From Lonicera japonica (lineage: Eukaryota; Streptophyta; Magnoliopsida; Dipsacales; Caprifoliaceae): a DNA stretch of 64,000 nucleotides. The position numbers were made by a program, and so were the translations under genes. Location of the stretch: contig CM038467.1 in the NCBI GenBank assembly GCA_021464415.1, forward strand, positions 26,279,748-26,343,747, in the 5' to 3' direction. The notes under the pieces are model-generated. The model did not search any database. It worked only from the letters and a program-made list of their open reading frames with translations, and was not told the origin of the DNA. Shown here in pieces: positions 1 to 11,842 of this stretch (positions within the stretch are counted from its first letter, which is position 1; every line of letters begins with the position of its first letter).

Positions 1-1
1 A

Positions 2-33
<32 letters not shown>
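1..33. repeat. (TA)n microsatellite at the window edge
   Basis: An almost pure TA dinucleotide run opens the window. It may continue to the left of the window. Confidence 0.8.
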
Positions 34-36
<3 letters not shown>

Positions 37-1860
37 TTTATGCTATTATCCTTCAAATTTATAAATTGCAAAGGGCAAAACAAAAAAACCAAAATAATAT
101 TGTCAGAACCACTCACGTATGCATTTATAAAAGTACAAATATGAGAGGTGTTATTACACTTTTTATATTTGTCATCACAAATATTTTCTTAAAAATAAAT
201 TTATTATTATTAACACTCTCTTAAAGTCTGCCTAATAAGAAATAATTGTAGTCACATGCACTCGATCTATTTGGAAAGAGTTGTTAATAAAAACTCGCCT
301 ACTATCAGTGCAATTAAATGCTGAGTGTACTTTATTATTTTTCAAATAAAATTCGCCTAATGAAAAGTGAATGTATTAACATAAACTCGACCCAAATAAA
401 AAGAATATATTGCTAAACACTTACCTAATACCAAATAATGAAAGAATTGTTTGTGAGAAATAAAAAAAAAATGATAAAATTTGTTTTTAGTTAATTTTTT
501 TAAAAAATATTTATGATATATTTGAATGTAAATAACACCCCATAAATATTTGGTTTATAGTACCGCTGTCCTAAAATTAATTGTATTTAGATTGAAGTTG
601 GTATACATAATTTTCATACAAATTACAAACTAAAGTGGTATCAACTAAATAGATGAAAAGACAAACAAACAATAAATATCATGAAAACATTCGATTGATC
701 AACATATTACCTTGGTCACACAACATGAGTATATTCTACTTGCGTAGGAACTTTTGCACAAAAACCAACGTGAAACTAATCAAATTGATGAAGAGACAAA
801 ACATTTAAGTGTCTCACAAATTAATTAGATTGGTGTCGCACATTTTTTTTCCCATAAATCTAGTGGGGACGTGACGAAGACATATTTAGAGAATGCAGCA
901 TGTCACGTGTTATTATATATTAGTGAAGTATTTAAATTTATTACAATTATAAATTGTATGAATCAATGTACGAGTCAAATATTATTGTATTTTTAAAATG
1001 CGATGAAACATGTTCAGAGGATACATCCACGTGTTATTAATACATTAATCTACATAATTAAGATTAACACAACGAATTCAAATATTATTAAAGTTCAAAT
1101 TTATTCACTACCATTTAAAAAAGGTCACAATGACCATATATTATAAGAACATCTCCAATAATAGTGTATATTTAGGTTCTGTGTAAAATATACAAAATTT
1201 GTAATTTTTTTGAGTTTTAGCAGTCTTTTAAATTTTGCTTTTGTGTAAAATGAATGCGTAAAATACTCCCCAAGTTTACATTGCTACATCAGCCTTTTCT
1301 TTTCTCAATTATTTTATTAAATTTTAAAATATAATAACTTTTAATAAAAATCATATATTTTAATAAAAAATATATATCTAAAATATATTCATTAAGATTA
1401 ACAAATCAAGATCTATTGTTAATATAACATTATGTATAGCAAAATTTAAGAAAAAATAATTAAAAATTGCATCAAATGATATCTAATATGCATAATTATC
1501 TTATTGGATCATTCAAAATTTAAAAAATATACCATTGGAGCATATTTTTTTTACACTTTAAATTTTTTGTAAAGTGTCTTGACACATAAGATTTACACAA
1601 CGATTAAAAATGTTCCAATTGGTTAATATTTATCAATATCATTATTATGTTTTTAAAAAATAGAATCCTCTATATAGAAAAACACTTTCTAAGTTTTTAA
1701 CACAATAACTCTCATTAGGTGAAAGTAAATAAATTTAAATCAAAACTCTACGAGCTCGTTTAATTATCTTTCAATTTACAAAGTAAATTATTTATAATTA
1801 CTTCATTCATAAATTATTTAATTATACCATTATTCAATACATGAGTGACACTGTTACCGT
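34..1860. other. AT-rich intergenic DNA without a recognisable gene
   Basis: Neither strand shows a coding stretch with codon structure or a protein family I recognise. Around 1147-1640 a segment begins with AACATCTCCAATAATAG and ends near ATGTTCCAATTGG, which is weakly reminiscent of plant MITE termini. I could not define terminal repeats or a target duplication, so I do not call an element. Confidence 0.5.
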
Positions 1861-2162
1861 GACATATATATCCTCAAACTTTATGCTTAAAAAAAGAGAA
1901 AAAATTAACAGGGGCATATTAGTCATTTCACGTAGCCAACAGTTGTTGGCACCGCTTCAAACGCACGCATCACGCACCCATTGCCGCTAATTCTTCACTG
2001 CCTGAAAAGTGGAGAGCCTCAACTCAAACACCTCTCTAGAAACCATTCTCCATCTCCACTTCCTCCTCCTTCTCATTCATCTTTTCTTAATACGAAACCC
2101 TAATTTCATCATTTTTCCTCTTACAAAAACTAGCCTTTTATTCGCAAACTTTCTCTTCGGAA
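1861..2162 (+). promoter_or_regulatory. Probable promoter and 5' UTR of the cytochrome c gene
   Basis: A TATA-like ATATATAT lies at about 1864-1871, nearly 300 bases before the start codon. The segment from about 1920 to 2162 is richer in C and has CT-rich tracts, as plant 5' leaders often do. The transcription start cannot be read from the sequence, so this is an inference from position. Confidence 0.35.
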
Positions 2163-5100
2163 ATGGCGACTTTCGATCAGGCACCCGCCGGAGATGCCAA
2201 ATCAGGCGAGAAAATTTTCAAAACAAAATGCGCGCAGTGCCACACCGTTGAAAAAGGCGCTGGTCACAAGCAAGGTATGCATTGATTCTGTATCTAAAGC
2301 TGTTTTGTTTGATTCTCTTTTCATTCTATGTTATTGTGATTGTTTTTATCTTATTGAAGATCATTATTTGATTGTTCTACACCATATATATTTGTATTTG
2401 TAAATGTCCATGCATGTTATATGCTGTTTGTTTTTATTCGGAACGAGTACATGAATATTAAGTGTTTGTTTGAATTAAGCATCAAGCATGATGCTTCAGC
2501 GAGGTTGACAGCTCTTAATGCTGAATCCTTAATAATTTAAAGAAATACCTGGCAATCTCCTAATGGTTTTAAAAATCAAACAACTTATTGCACCTCAGAA
2601 TGCTTAAAACTATCCCATTAAGCATTCAAAGGCAAAATCAAACCCTTAGATTACTTATTTTTTTCTTTGGTAAGAAGAGCTCATATTTATACATCCTCTG
2701 TTCTTTTGGCAATCATTTTTTTTAGCAGATTTCGTCTTCATTTGTTTATTTATAATAATTTATATAATAAGGGAGAATTGCTTTGGAATCCTAATGATGT
2801 ACGAGGGATAAAAGATGGAATGGTCGAGATTGCAAGATTTTTGGCATATTTCCTCTTCATTTGTTTATTTATAATAGTTTATATAATAAGGGAGAATTGC
2901 TTTGGAATCCAAATGATGTACGAGGGATAAAAGATGGAATGGTTGAGACTACAAGATTTTTTTTCAATGATGGATAGTGTCATTGGCACAGGTGACAACA
3001 CTTCTTTTGTTGTATATATACTGATATATACACAAAAAGTGTCGGACTTTATAAATAATCACTGTTCTTCATGTTATATTTAAGTGCGTTTGTTGACAAT
3101 TACGATTGCACAATGTTTTTAAGGATAGTTGGATTCTAGAGCAGAGTTTTCCTTGTGATTTCTCACCGTATTTCTACTGAGTCAATCATTTTTAAACACT
3201 TTTTTTAATGGACTGTACATATTATTATATACTAAATGTAACCTGTGCCAAAGGCGATATGGGTTTATGGCTATAGTTTACCTTTATTCATCATTCATCT
3301 CAGACCATAAAAAGCCTCTTTTATCTCAACCCATGCACCAATCTTATATGCGTAGTACATTTTCAGGTTTCGAAACTTCTCATGTTTTATTATATAGATA
3401 TCTTTGATTTTATGTGGAATGCAATTATTGAAGCAAGTGATACTTCTACATAAGCTGTATTCTTTTGTTAGTTAAATTCATTTCTTCCCTTGAAATCTTT
3501 AGTTTAATAATTCAAATAAGTGAGAGAGACATTTATAATTATATCAAGAGGGGAATTTATGTATATACTAGTTTGTGTCGATGTTATGCTGTGATCTTAG
3601 TGGTTGAGACTTGAGATAGCCTGCAATAGAGGTTGGAGAAGAGCGCGGATTGAAATGGACTCAGAGATAGTTTTGAGAACTTTCTTAGATAAAAAATTTA
3701 AAACTATAGGCCACCATGGACAATTAGGTGGGACAAATGCCATGAAATTCTATCTGATATGGATATTAGATCATCACATGTTTTCAGGGGAGGGATATTT
3801 GAAATTTTCATTTTTCTCATTGAATCACAATCTGATCTCGCTTGAGTGTATTTATTCTGATAGAATCCAATTAAAAAGGGGTGTAAAACTGAGCCATGGC
3901 TTATATACTATCAAATGCTGGTCTAAGATTTGCTGGTGGGATGATCCTATTCCTGAGAAAAGCTCGTGGTCTTATAGACATTTTTGGTCAGCCAAAGTAT
4001 TGATTAAGTTGATTTAATTGGTTTCATTTTGTTAGCCTTGTCCATCCTTTCTTGCTAATAGGTTTTGCCCCAGTCTTGTGGTTTTTTTTTTTGGGAAAAA
4101 AATAAATAATAAATAAATATAGATTGTCTGGATATCATTACCTGTTGTTTCAGTCCTTCCGTCCCATGTGGTCGATTTGCTTCAGGGATGTCAAAGGTCT
4201 TAAGTTTTTGGCCTAATATTGTTTTGGCCAAGTTTGTGAGGTTGTTGTTCCTGTAGTTTTAGTCCCCTCACAACACCCATGGGCCATGGTTGATGTGCTT
4301 TACGGCATTCGGAGGTTATAATCTTTGAATTAATATTCTTTTATTCAAAGATTATGCTTGACTAGTTCTCTTCTACCACTTTTCATATCACTCTTTCTAC
4401 AACCACCAAGACTTTAAAGAATTTTGATTCATATAAACACAGTGATCTAAATTACGATACCGAGTTCATTAAGCCTTTGTCAAATCTTGAGGATTTTTTT
4501 TCCGACTCCTTGAATTTTCAGGACCAAATCTCAACGGGCTTTTTGGTAGGCAGTCTGGCACAACTGCTGGATATTCCTACTCTGCTGCCAACAAAAATAT
4601 GGCCGTCATTTGGGGAGAGAACACACTATATGAATACTTGCTCAATCCTAAGAAGGTATTGTATAAAACCAAATGTCTTTTCCTTGGAATATGATTTCTT
4701 GTTTGGTACGTTTATTGGAAAAACCCTATTGAAAATTTTTGTTTCAATATATGATATCCATCTGTATGCTAAATTGAATGTTTATATAATTATCCTGATC
4801 AACCGGTGACATCCTTACTATTCTATCTGCATCTTTACTCTGATGATAAAGAATTTGCTTGAGTTTGGGGGTTTGCTTTGTTTCTTGTGAAGATTGAAGC
4901 TTACTTGAATTAGACTCAAAGGATGTAGATTGGTTTGTAGGCCCTTACATTTTTTTTCCACAACGTGTTTATCTCCTAAATCACGTGTAATCTTTTTTTT
5001 CTTGCATGAATTGGAACCCTGGAGGTAGTTTTGGAATATTTGATACATGTTACATTAACTTTTCTATATCTGAAGAAATAATTGTTGTTCTATTTTGAGA

Positions 5101-5544
5101 GCTCGACATGAAATAATTAAATGTTGCGAAAGAGTTAGATACAAGTGCAAGGGGGCGGTTTAACTTTTGCAGGGATTTATTTTGTGACCGTAAACGAAAC
5201 AGCTGTCTTTGTTTGCTGTCATCTTCATTTTGCCCTTTTTATAATTAGTCGTCCCTCTCTAGTTCTGTTGTGTACATTTTGTTGTAGGTCTTAACACGTA
5301 TAATTCGGACAACTACACATACCAAAAAGTCTAAATACAGAGACACAAATACTGCCTCCGTTCCAAAGAGTCCCTATTCATCTAGTCAAAGTTTTGAGAG
5401 AGAGACAGTAATAATGATGCGATTATGAACAAACTTTTGTTATGCTTGCAGTACATTCCTGGAACGAAGATGGTATTCCCTGGGTTGAAGAAACCGCAAG
5501 AGCGGGCAGATCTTATCGCATATCTGAAGCAGTCTACTGCTTGA
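2163..5544 (+). CDS. CYTC: Cytochrome c, mitochondrial electron carrier (3 exons)
   Basis: Exons are 2163-2274, 4522-4655 and 5452-5544, with GT-AG introns of 2,247 and 796 bases. Together they encode 112 residues, the usual length for plant cytochrome c. Exon 1 begins [10 protein letters not shown] and holds the haem-binding CAQCH at residues 23-27; exon 2 holds [13 protein letters not shown] and the W-G-E-N-T-L-Y stretch; exon 3 holds the haem-ligand Met in [11 protein letters not shown] and ends KQSTA. The first intron splits a Gly codon after one base (G|GA); the second falls between codons. The protein carries electrons from complex III to complex IV in the intermembrane space and takes part in cell death. 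All family residues I can check are intact, so this looks functional. Intron 1 is unusually long and contains a tandem duplication and a retroelement relic. Confidence 0.96.
2723..2961 (+). repeat. 119-bp tandem duplication in cytochrome c intron 1
   Basis: Two adjacent copies offset by 119 bases are nearly identical. Shared landmarks are TATATAATAAGGGAGAATTG at about 2761 and 2880, and GATGTACGAGGGATAAAAG in each copy. It lies wholly within the intron, so it does not affect the protein. Confidence 0.85.
3604..4017 (+). pseudogene. Relic of a plant RNase H-like domain (LINE-type) in cytochrome c intron 1
   Basis: The reading frame begins with an [17 protein letters not shown] stretch that resembles the middle of the RNase H-like domain (RVT_3 type) common in plant LINE retrotransposons and their derivatives, where an alpha helix is followed by a beta strand ending in D-S. 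Only this short segment is recognisable. The 137-residue frame after it has no clear homology and lacks the other catalytic acids. It is not a working gene. Similarity is by eye only and covers about 35 residues. Confidence 0.4.
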
Positions 5545-6250
5545 TCTCATTTTTGCTACAATTTGGAGAGATTTTTGTTTGCTTAGTTGGTCCAAGTAAA
5601 TGAGTATTTTTTTTAATCGGGGAAATCTAGTTCTACTTAATTTCCTTTTAATAAGACCAGTAAGGTCTTCACCGTGCCTTTTTCAACTAAATTAGTCTAG
5701 TTTATGTGAATTTGATACATCATGAATCTCTATGGATTATTTACTTCAATTGCTTATTTTTAGTGGTCCAATTCCAATTTATTGATGATGGAAAGCATGT
5801 TTAAATATATGTTGGAAAAAGTCTGTTTACCATTAATTGTGTATGGCTGAACCAACAAATGATTTAATCTGTTTGTTGGGAGATTCTGTGACATATTTAC
5901 AAGGACAATATCCTGTCTTTGCTTTGCCGATTTGATTTCCACATTATGAATGCATGTTTGGTTTGAGTTTTTTATTTTTATTTTTTATAGTTTACTAAAG
6001 TGTAATGTAATTTGCCCTCGACTCCTCGAGGGCTTGTTTGGTTTGGGTAATATTTTCACTTAACTGAAAGCGAAATGGCGAAAAATATTTTCGCTTAATA
6101 AGTTTCTAGTACAACTATTGCTCCTCTGACGCTTTGAATAAATGCACATAATATAATTATGCAATTTTGGAAAAACAAAATATAACAAAGTCTAATGGCA
6201 AATATGTGATAATAATTATAACCAAATTACTTTTCGGCTAAGTGAAAGCT
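5545..6250 (+). other. 3' UTR and flank of cytochrome c, then AT-rich spacer
   Basis: No coding sequence is visible. The first 100-200 bases after the stop are probably 3' UTR; AT-rich stretches occur at 5618-5655, but no single polyadenylation signal can be chosen. From about 6030, GGCTTGTTTGGTTTGGG resembles Harbinger/Tourist-type MITE ends, and a loosely related inverted segment occurs near 6250. I could not confirm an element. Confidence 0.45.
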
Positions 6251-6309
6251 ATTGTACATCCAACCAAGGGTTATGGATGGAAATATAGTGTATATTTCTT
6301 TGACACTTA

Positions 6310-7690
6310 AATCTCTTATTAGTAGAATTACTATTATATGTGTTTTGATTGCTTTATTTGCGATTCATGATCTTTTTCTACAGCAAATGGATGTAAAAAT
6401 TGCTTATCTTAATGGAGAATTGGAGGAAGGAATTTACATAGAACAATTTGAAGGTTTTGTTACTTCTGGCTAAGAAAATAAAGTACGTAAATTAAATAAA
6501 TCTCTTTATGGCTTGAAACATGTATCTAAGCAGTGGCATGGGAAATTTGATAAATTAGTTACATCAAATGAATTTAGAACTAATAAAAGTGACAATTGTA
6601 TTTATTACAAGTCTGAGAACAATGCAAGCACTGTTATTTGTTTATATGTTAATGACTTGCTTATTTTTCGTTCTAATATCCATGTTGTGAATAATGTGAA
6701 GCTCTTGTTATGTGCTAATTTTGATATGAAGCATTTGGGTGAAGCTAGTATAATCTTTGGAATTAAAATTACTAAGTCAGAAAATGTATTTTCTTTGGAT
6801 CAATCTCATTATATTGAAAAGATTATTAGGGAATATAATTATTTTGACTGTAAACAACATGTACTCCATTTGATTTTAGTGTAAAGTTGTTCAAGAACAT
6901 TAGAGACAATGTTTAACAATTTGAATATGCAAGCATCATTGGTAGCATTCGTCATGCTACTGATCGTATTAGACATGATAGTGCTTATGCAGTGTAAGTA
7001 CTTTGTAAGTTTATAGTAGACCTAGTATATATGGAACAATGGCATGCTAGTATTTGCAAAGAACCATGAACCACGGGTTACATTATCGGAAGTCTTTTGC
7101 TATCATTGAAAGATATATCGATGCTAACTAGAATACCATGTTAAATGACTCCAAAGCCACTAGTGCATACATCTTCGGCATTGCTGGAGGTGCGTGCAGT
7201 TTCTTGAAAATTCAAGAAACATACCATTTTTAAACAATCTAGGATGGAGTCTGAGATGATAGCACTAGCTACTGCTAGTTAAGAAACAAGTTGGCTAAGA
7301 CCAATACCAGTTGTCCTTATCTACTGTGATTTATAGTACTATGGTTATTGCAAAAGTATAAAATAGTTATAACAGCAAGTAATAACAAACTGTTAGAGAA
7401 TTTCTTTCTAATAGTGTTGTAAGAGTGGATTATGTATGGTTTGAAAGAAAATTGGTTGATCCTTTGTCAAAAGGACTGATTAGAGAGTGTGGAACACCTC
7501 GAAAAGAATGGGACTGTTATTGCAAAAGTATAAAATAGTTATAACAGCAAGTAATAACAAACTGTTAGAGAATTTCTTTCTAATAGTGTTGTAAGAGTGG
7601 ATTATGTACGGTTTGAAAGAAAATTGGTTGATCCTTTGTCAAAAGGACTGATTAGAGAGTGTGGAACACCTCGAAAAGAATGGGACTAAA
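6310..7690 (+). pseudogene. Ty1/copia retrotransposon fragment: reverse transcriptase to RNase H, dead
   Basis: The frame from 6310 reads copia reverse transcriptase: QMDVKIAYLNGELEE (normally K-T-A-F-L-N-G), then an in-frame TAA at 6471-6473, then LNKSLYGLKHVSKQW and LYVNDLLIFRSN. The catalytic YVDD box reads YVND, so an active-site Asp is lost. Downstream, broken pieces of the RNase H region are visible in changing frames: Y-A-S-I-I-G-S-I-R-H-A-T near 6926, and VDPLSKGL near 7455 and again near 7627. The gag, protease and integrase parts are absent. Stops, frameshifts and the lost catalytic residue show it is inactive. Confidence 0.85.
7344..7687 (+). repeat. 172-bp perfect-looking tandem duplication at the 3' end of the copia fragment
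   Basis: Copies at 7344-7515 and 7516-7687 differ at about one base (ATGTATGG against ATGTACGG). They cover the last RNase H codons (VDYV...VDPLSKGL) and the start of the non-coding 3' region. Because the copies are almost identical while the element itself is heavily decayed, the duplication is much younger than the insertion. Confidence 0.9.
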
Positions 7691-8450
7691 GCCCATTGAG
7701 AATTGAGTTATATGTAATGGTAACTCAACCTATAGATTGGAGATCCCAAGAAATAGATTCAAAAGGTATTAACAAGTTACATAGTGATATTATGAGAATC
7801 ATGCAATTAAGACTCATCCTATGGAGCATGATATTCCGAAGTAAGGATATGATAAGTTGTTTACTTTTAATGACTTATATATAGCTCTATTTAGAGTGGG
7901 GTATATAGCTACAAGAGTATTCTTGATAGATTCACATATGTGAATATGGAAGTGATGCTGCTTACTATGGAATTTAGGCAAGTTCTTTAGAGAATTCACT
8001 ATACGGGGATATAAGCACATAGCCGTATTGTGATGGCCTTTTGAACTATACCCTTATAAGTTGTGTGCGTAATGTTATTAGAGATAGAGTTCAAAACTAC
8101 AAGTTATTCTAGTATATTCTGAAACGCCAACACTATGTAAAGGTTTAAGTTGAGAAACACCTTTACTTATGCACTTCTAACTTGCTGAACGAAGTTGCTT
8201 TTTATAAAATACAAGCAGGGATTGTTGAAACTAGTGTGTATTTTGAAAAACCAAAGCAAGTTAGTTTTCCTTACTTTCTTTTGTTCCGCACAGAAAGAAC
8301 ATATATGAATCCTTACATTGATTTGTATATTGATAGTTTTGCTCTTGGGTTTGGGCCCTAAAAGCATCTAAGTTTTGTGCTACTGGGTAAAGAATTAGAT
8401 GAGTGTAGCTCACCACACATGTGTGCACCGTCTGGCTAAGAATTAGGGTT
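7688..8450 (+). mobile_element. Probable non-coding 3' region and degenerate LTR of the copia element
   Basis: The segment directly after the copia reading frame contains GATTGGAGATCCCAAGAA, of the kind found between the pol stop and the 3' LTR in plant copia elements. I cannot place LTR borders with confidence because no second LTR is in the window. No host gene is visible. Confidence 0.4.
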
Positions 8451-8859
8451 GCTTTGTGTAAAAAATATATATTTTTTGGACAAAATAATTTTGGAAATTT
8501 TATTTGTTAAATAAAATTAAATATATTTTGCACACAGGTTTCAACGTAATTTTTTTTTTCATTATAAAATTTCGGCTTCTTCCTCAGCGAAAGACATGAG
8601 AATTTTTTTTCTTCTTATTTAAAACAAAAAACCTCTTTGCTTCCGCAAAAAAATTAAATCTATTACTAACAATATTAGGGAGTGTAAGCATACTAACTTT
8701 CCACCGAGCAAGGAAAGTCTAGACAAAACTGCAAGCATAAATTGGATAGAGCCGCAAAACCTCCTAAAGTGACTGACATAGTTCGCGATTAAACCCAAAA
8801 TATTTCTATTGCCAAATTACTGATACTATAGTTTTTTTACGCATTTTCTAATTCCAACA

Positions 8860-9935
8860 ATAACTCCAATTTTCTTAGGCTTTTTTGGTTCAGCAAGTAA
8901 ATAGCTTTCGCATAGGCAAAAATGAAGTATAAACCTGCCAAGTTAAAAAAGATTTAACTTCGACTCAACTCATTCAAGTGTATATCTTTCGCTCTAAACC
9001 AAAAGGGACCATCTTTCATTTATCATACAACGTCTACAAGCAAGATATTATGCGTTCTTTGCCCCGAGATCGATCAGCCTTTTTGTTTAAGAAGTAAATG
9101 TAGAAACTTTATAATATCTATAACTACCAGACATGGGCTTGTTGGTCTCATCTGTGAATAATTTTTACATTCAATCTCTTCAAATTTTTATATTTTGTCA
9201 TTATATGCTAAACAAATTGCTAGTCTCCAATCTTGTTCTCTACTTCTATTTCATGTTCAACTCATAACTACGGTGGTGTTTGATTATACGTAAACGATGT
9301 GGGAGGGAGTTTGGTTTGCAAGGAAAATGTAAGACAATATGTTTGGTTGGCGTTGTAAATAAAAGGGCACGTCTACTTTTATACTATTTTTCACGTTTTG
9401 ATGCAAACCAATTAACTGTGCACCACAAAATAGTACAATTGATTTTCATTATTTCTAATATCAATCATAATGGCACAATCCTTTCGTATGCATAAAAGAT
9501 CCCTTTACACCGAAAACAATTTTCCACTTCATCAACACAGTTTTTTACTACATTTGTTTTTTAATTATTATAAATATAAATTTTGAGGGTTTTGAGCTTC
9601 TGCATTTACTAAACCTCTGTTTCCAATGCTGTTGTTAAAAAAAATAAATGCTATTAGGTGATAGGTTGACTTATTTACCAACATTGGCGACAATTACATG
9701 AATCTTGAAGAAGTCTACCACAATATGATTTGCATCATTTGTTATGTTATCGAACAAATGGTTTCTTGGGATTTGTTCTAAATGCGGAATTGTGTGATCC
9801 ATCGTCGGTGACTGAATTAGTAAACATATGGACAAAAAAAAAAGGTTTTTTGCGACGTAGTTAGTTTCGATGCTAAATACATTACTAGCATTTCACAATT
9901 AGAAATAATAACCTATTTTTGTTTAAACAATCACT
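8860..9935 (+). repeat. Segmental duplication, copy A (partner at 42750-44350)
   Basis: This segment matches 42750-44350 collinearly in the same orientation. Shared stretches include GGTTTGCAAGGAAAAT (9311 and about 43074), TTTACTAAACCTCTGTTTCC (about 9605 and 44023) and TTGTTCTAAATGCGG (about 9773 and 44212). Copy B has an extra 0.6 kb MITE-like insertion. Copy B lies just 3' of the CC-NLR gene, so copy A may mark the former position of an NLR copy, but I see no NLR coding sequence beside it. Confidence 0.8.
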
Positions 9936-10404
9936 TTGAACTAAAAATTTGTTTCTTTCTCTTCAAGGGAAAGTGATTATTTTGTTTCACCGATGGATTG
10001 ATACAACTTAAAGTATTGACAAAACTAATGTCACTTTATAAGGGAAAAAGAAAATGTCATCCTGCAATATTCGACCATACAATGCCGACATAACACTAAA
10101 AACTATGCAACTTGTCATCGAATCGTGTCACCCAACTCAGCAAAGTATACCCGAATATGCAACTTAATATTCGGCGACCACTTGCTGAATATGACAACCA
10201 ACTAATTCTTCACATACTCGGTGACCTGCCGAGTTTAGTGACTCAATTTGGTAACAAGTTAGTTGAATTTGTAGTGTTAGATCACTAGTGTATGGCCGAG
10301 TAGTGTCAAATCGGTTTTGTATTTTTTTCCCGGTGAAAGTAAATTTGATGTTTATGTGTGTTTATTGTAATTTTATTTAATCAACCAAATCCTTAATTTT
10401 GTAA
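9936..10404. other. AT-rich spacer with clustered TCGG/CCGA motifs
   Basis: No gene is visible. Between 10065 and 10300 short motifs such as ATTCGGCG, ACTCGGTG and GCCGAGT recur on both strands, similar to the clusters at 25976-26036 and 29573-30180. They could be remains of subterminal repeats of a DNA transposon. Confidence 0.35.
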
Positions 10405-10587
10405 CTATAATATCAAACATTTGATATTTTAGTTGCCCTTATTAAAATAATCTTGTTCTAAATTTGTGGTGTTTTAACTATAAAACGGGGTGAATACATC
10501 ACCCAATTTATTTATTTTTGGTAAAGGGGGAACCATAATATCAAATATTTGATATTTTAGTTGCCCTTATTAAAATAACTTTGTTCT
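10405..10587 (+). repeat. Direct repeat, about 50 bp, offset 128 bp
   Basis: A segment centred on TTTGATATTTTAGTTGCCC occurs at about 10411-10450 and again at 10539-10578, followed both times by TTATTAAAATAA. The second copy abuts the tRNA-like SINE on its right. Confidence 0.8.
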
Positions 10588-10722
10588 ACAACATAAACCC
10601 GCCTCCACAAGGCCTTGGATAATTTGAGTCAGGATAGTGCAACTACGGGGTATCGAACCTACAACATTAATGTAATTGTCCGTGCTAGGAGATCCACCGA
10701 CCAATTGAGCTAGCCCCTGGGG
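10588..10722 (-). mobile_element. tRNA-derived SINE (head with A and B boxes), minus strand
   Basis: Read on the minus strand, the segment begins near 10718 with an A box TAGCTCAATTGG and, about 50 bases on, has a perfect B box GGTTCGATACC at 10649-10659. Together these form an internal RNA polymerase III promoter. The inner part cannot fold into a clean tRNA, and the sequence continues into an unrelated body, so it is a tRNA-derived SINE rather than a tRNA gene. Target duplications were not found. Confidence 0.65.
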
Positions 10723-11204
10723 AATTAGAAAGTAGCATCGTAGGTATTTTATGTCATTTTAGACATTTATGTGTGCAAAGGCAGATATAGGAGTTTTTAA
10801 TGGGCTAATGGGCGATTTTGGATCTATTCACACGTTTTAATAGTTTATTCACTGTTGGATTGTGCTACTATCAATAATTCTAGACGAACGTAGGGCGACT
10901 TAACTAGTCTAGTTATTATGTATTATAGTTAAAAATGTGTGGTTTTCCTTGTCAAATTTATTTTTATCAAAATCATTGTAACTTATGAGTAATTACGAGG
11001 TTGGAGTTTCATTGCTTAATTTCAAATAAATATTAAATATATAATAACTCATGTTACTATAACCACCGCCTGTAATCCTTAGTCATCACGGCCTCTTTCT
11101 CGACACAAAAGCTTAAGATGTTTTGTGGCTGGCCGGCTATTCCGTTATCATTTTGGTAAAAATACGTGTTTCGGTTCGGCAGCGTTTGCGTGCATGAAAG
11201 GAAA
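10723..11204. other. Spacer without recognisable gene
   Basis: AT-rich sequence with no coding frame or repeat structure I can name. Confidence 0.5.
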
Positions 11205-11351
11205 TTCTGGCAAAAAGTTGCACAGTTTTATTTTTACGAAATTCACCAAGACACCCCAAAAACCCTCTTGCTAATTGGGTACTAAGTAGGAACATATGAA
11301 TCTAGGATTTATCCATTATACTACTAATGTTGAATATTTTGGGTCGTTACA
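11205..11351 (-). mobile_element. TRIM-like LTR (partial), same family as 46334-46487
   Basis: This segment matches 46334-46487 over its length, with CTTGCTAATTGGGTA in both and the shared terminus GGTCGTTACA/GGTCGTTATA. The 46.3 kb copy has a tRNA-Met primer-binding site beside it, which identifies the family as a short non-autonomous LTR retrotransposon. The other end of this copy is unclear. Confidence 0.6.
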
Positions 11352-11444
11352 ATATTAGTATTAAAATTCCAAATAAATTCAAATTCTACCCCATTTTACT
11401 AAATAATTAAATAAAAATTTTAAACTAGATTTACATTAATTAGA

Positions 11445-11842
11445 TAGGCCATAAAAATGAAATCTCTCTCTCTTTAACAAAAAGAATGGATGCCCCTTTA
11501 GAAGAGTAAATGAATGAAAATTTTGTATGAAAATATGTAGAAATGACCTATATCTGAATAGTTCGTTTCCACCAAATTTCATCAAAAAATTTAATTCAAA
11601 AGTGAGTGAATGATTATCAAAAATTAGAACAGCCGAAAACACACACACATATATATATATATATATCAATTTTTCATTACAATTCATTCTAGATTGAATT
11701 TTTAGATAAAATTTTATGGAGGTGATCTACTCATTGTATAGATTATGCATACAAAATTTCATGACAAAATTCTTACCCCTTTAAATGAGAATCCCTTCTT
11801 TTTGCTAAATTGAGGGATTCCCTCTTTAGTCTTTATAGCCTA
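11445..11842. mobile_element. Foldback MITE with long terminal inverted repeats (copy 1)
   Basis: The left end TAGGCCATAAAAATGAAATC and the reverse complement of the right end TAGGCTATAAAGACTAAAG are the tips of two arms of roughly 170 bp. The arms share AACAAAAAGAA and CACCAAATTTC-type segments in opposite orientation. The centre is an (AC)n(AT)n tract. A second copy with the same structure lies at 60024-60405. There is no coding capacity. Confidence 0.8.

Noticed and set aside
4477..4809. Independent 110-codon gene
   Set aside because: It overlaps cytochrome c exon 2 in another frame.
10640..10722. tRNA gene on the minus strand
   Set aside because: A and B boxes are present, but acceptor and anticodon stems do not pair and the sequence continues as a SINE body.
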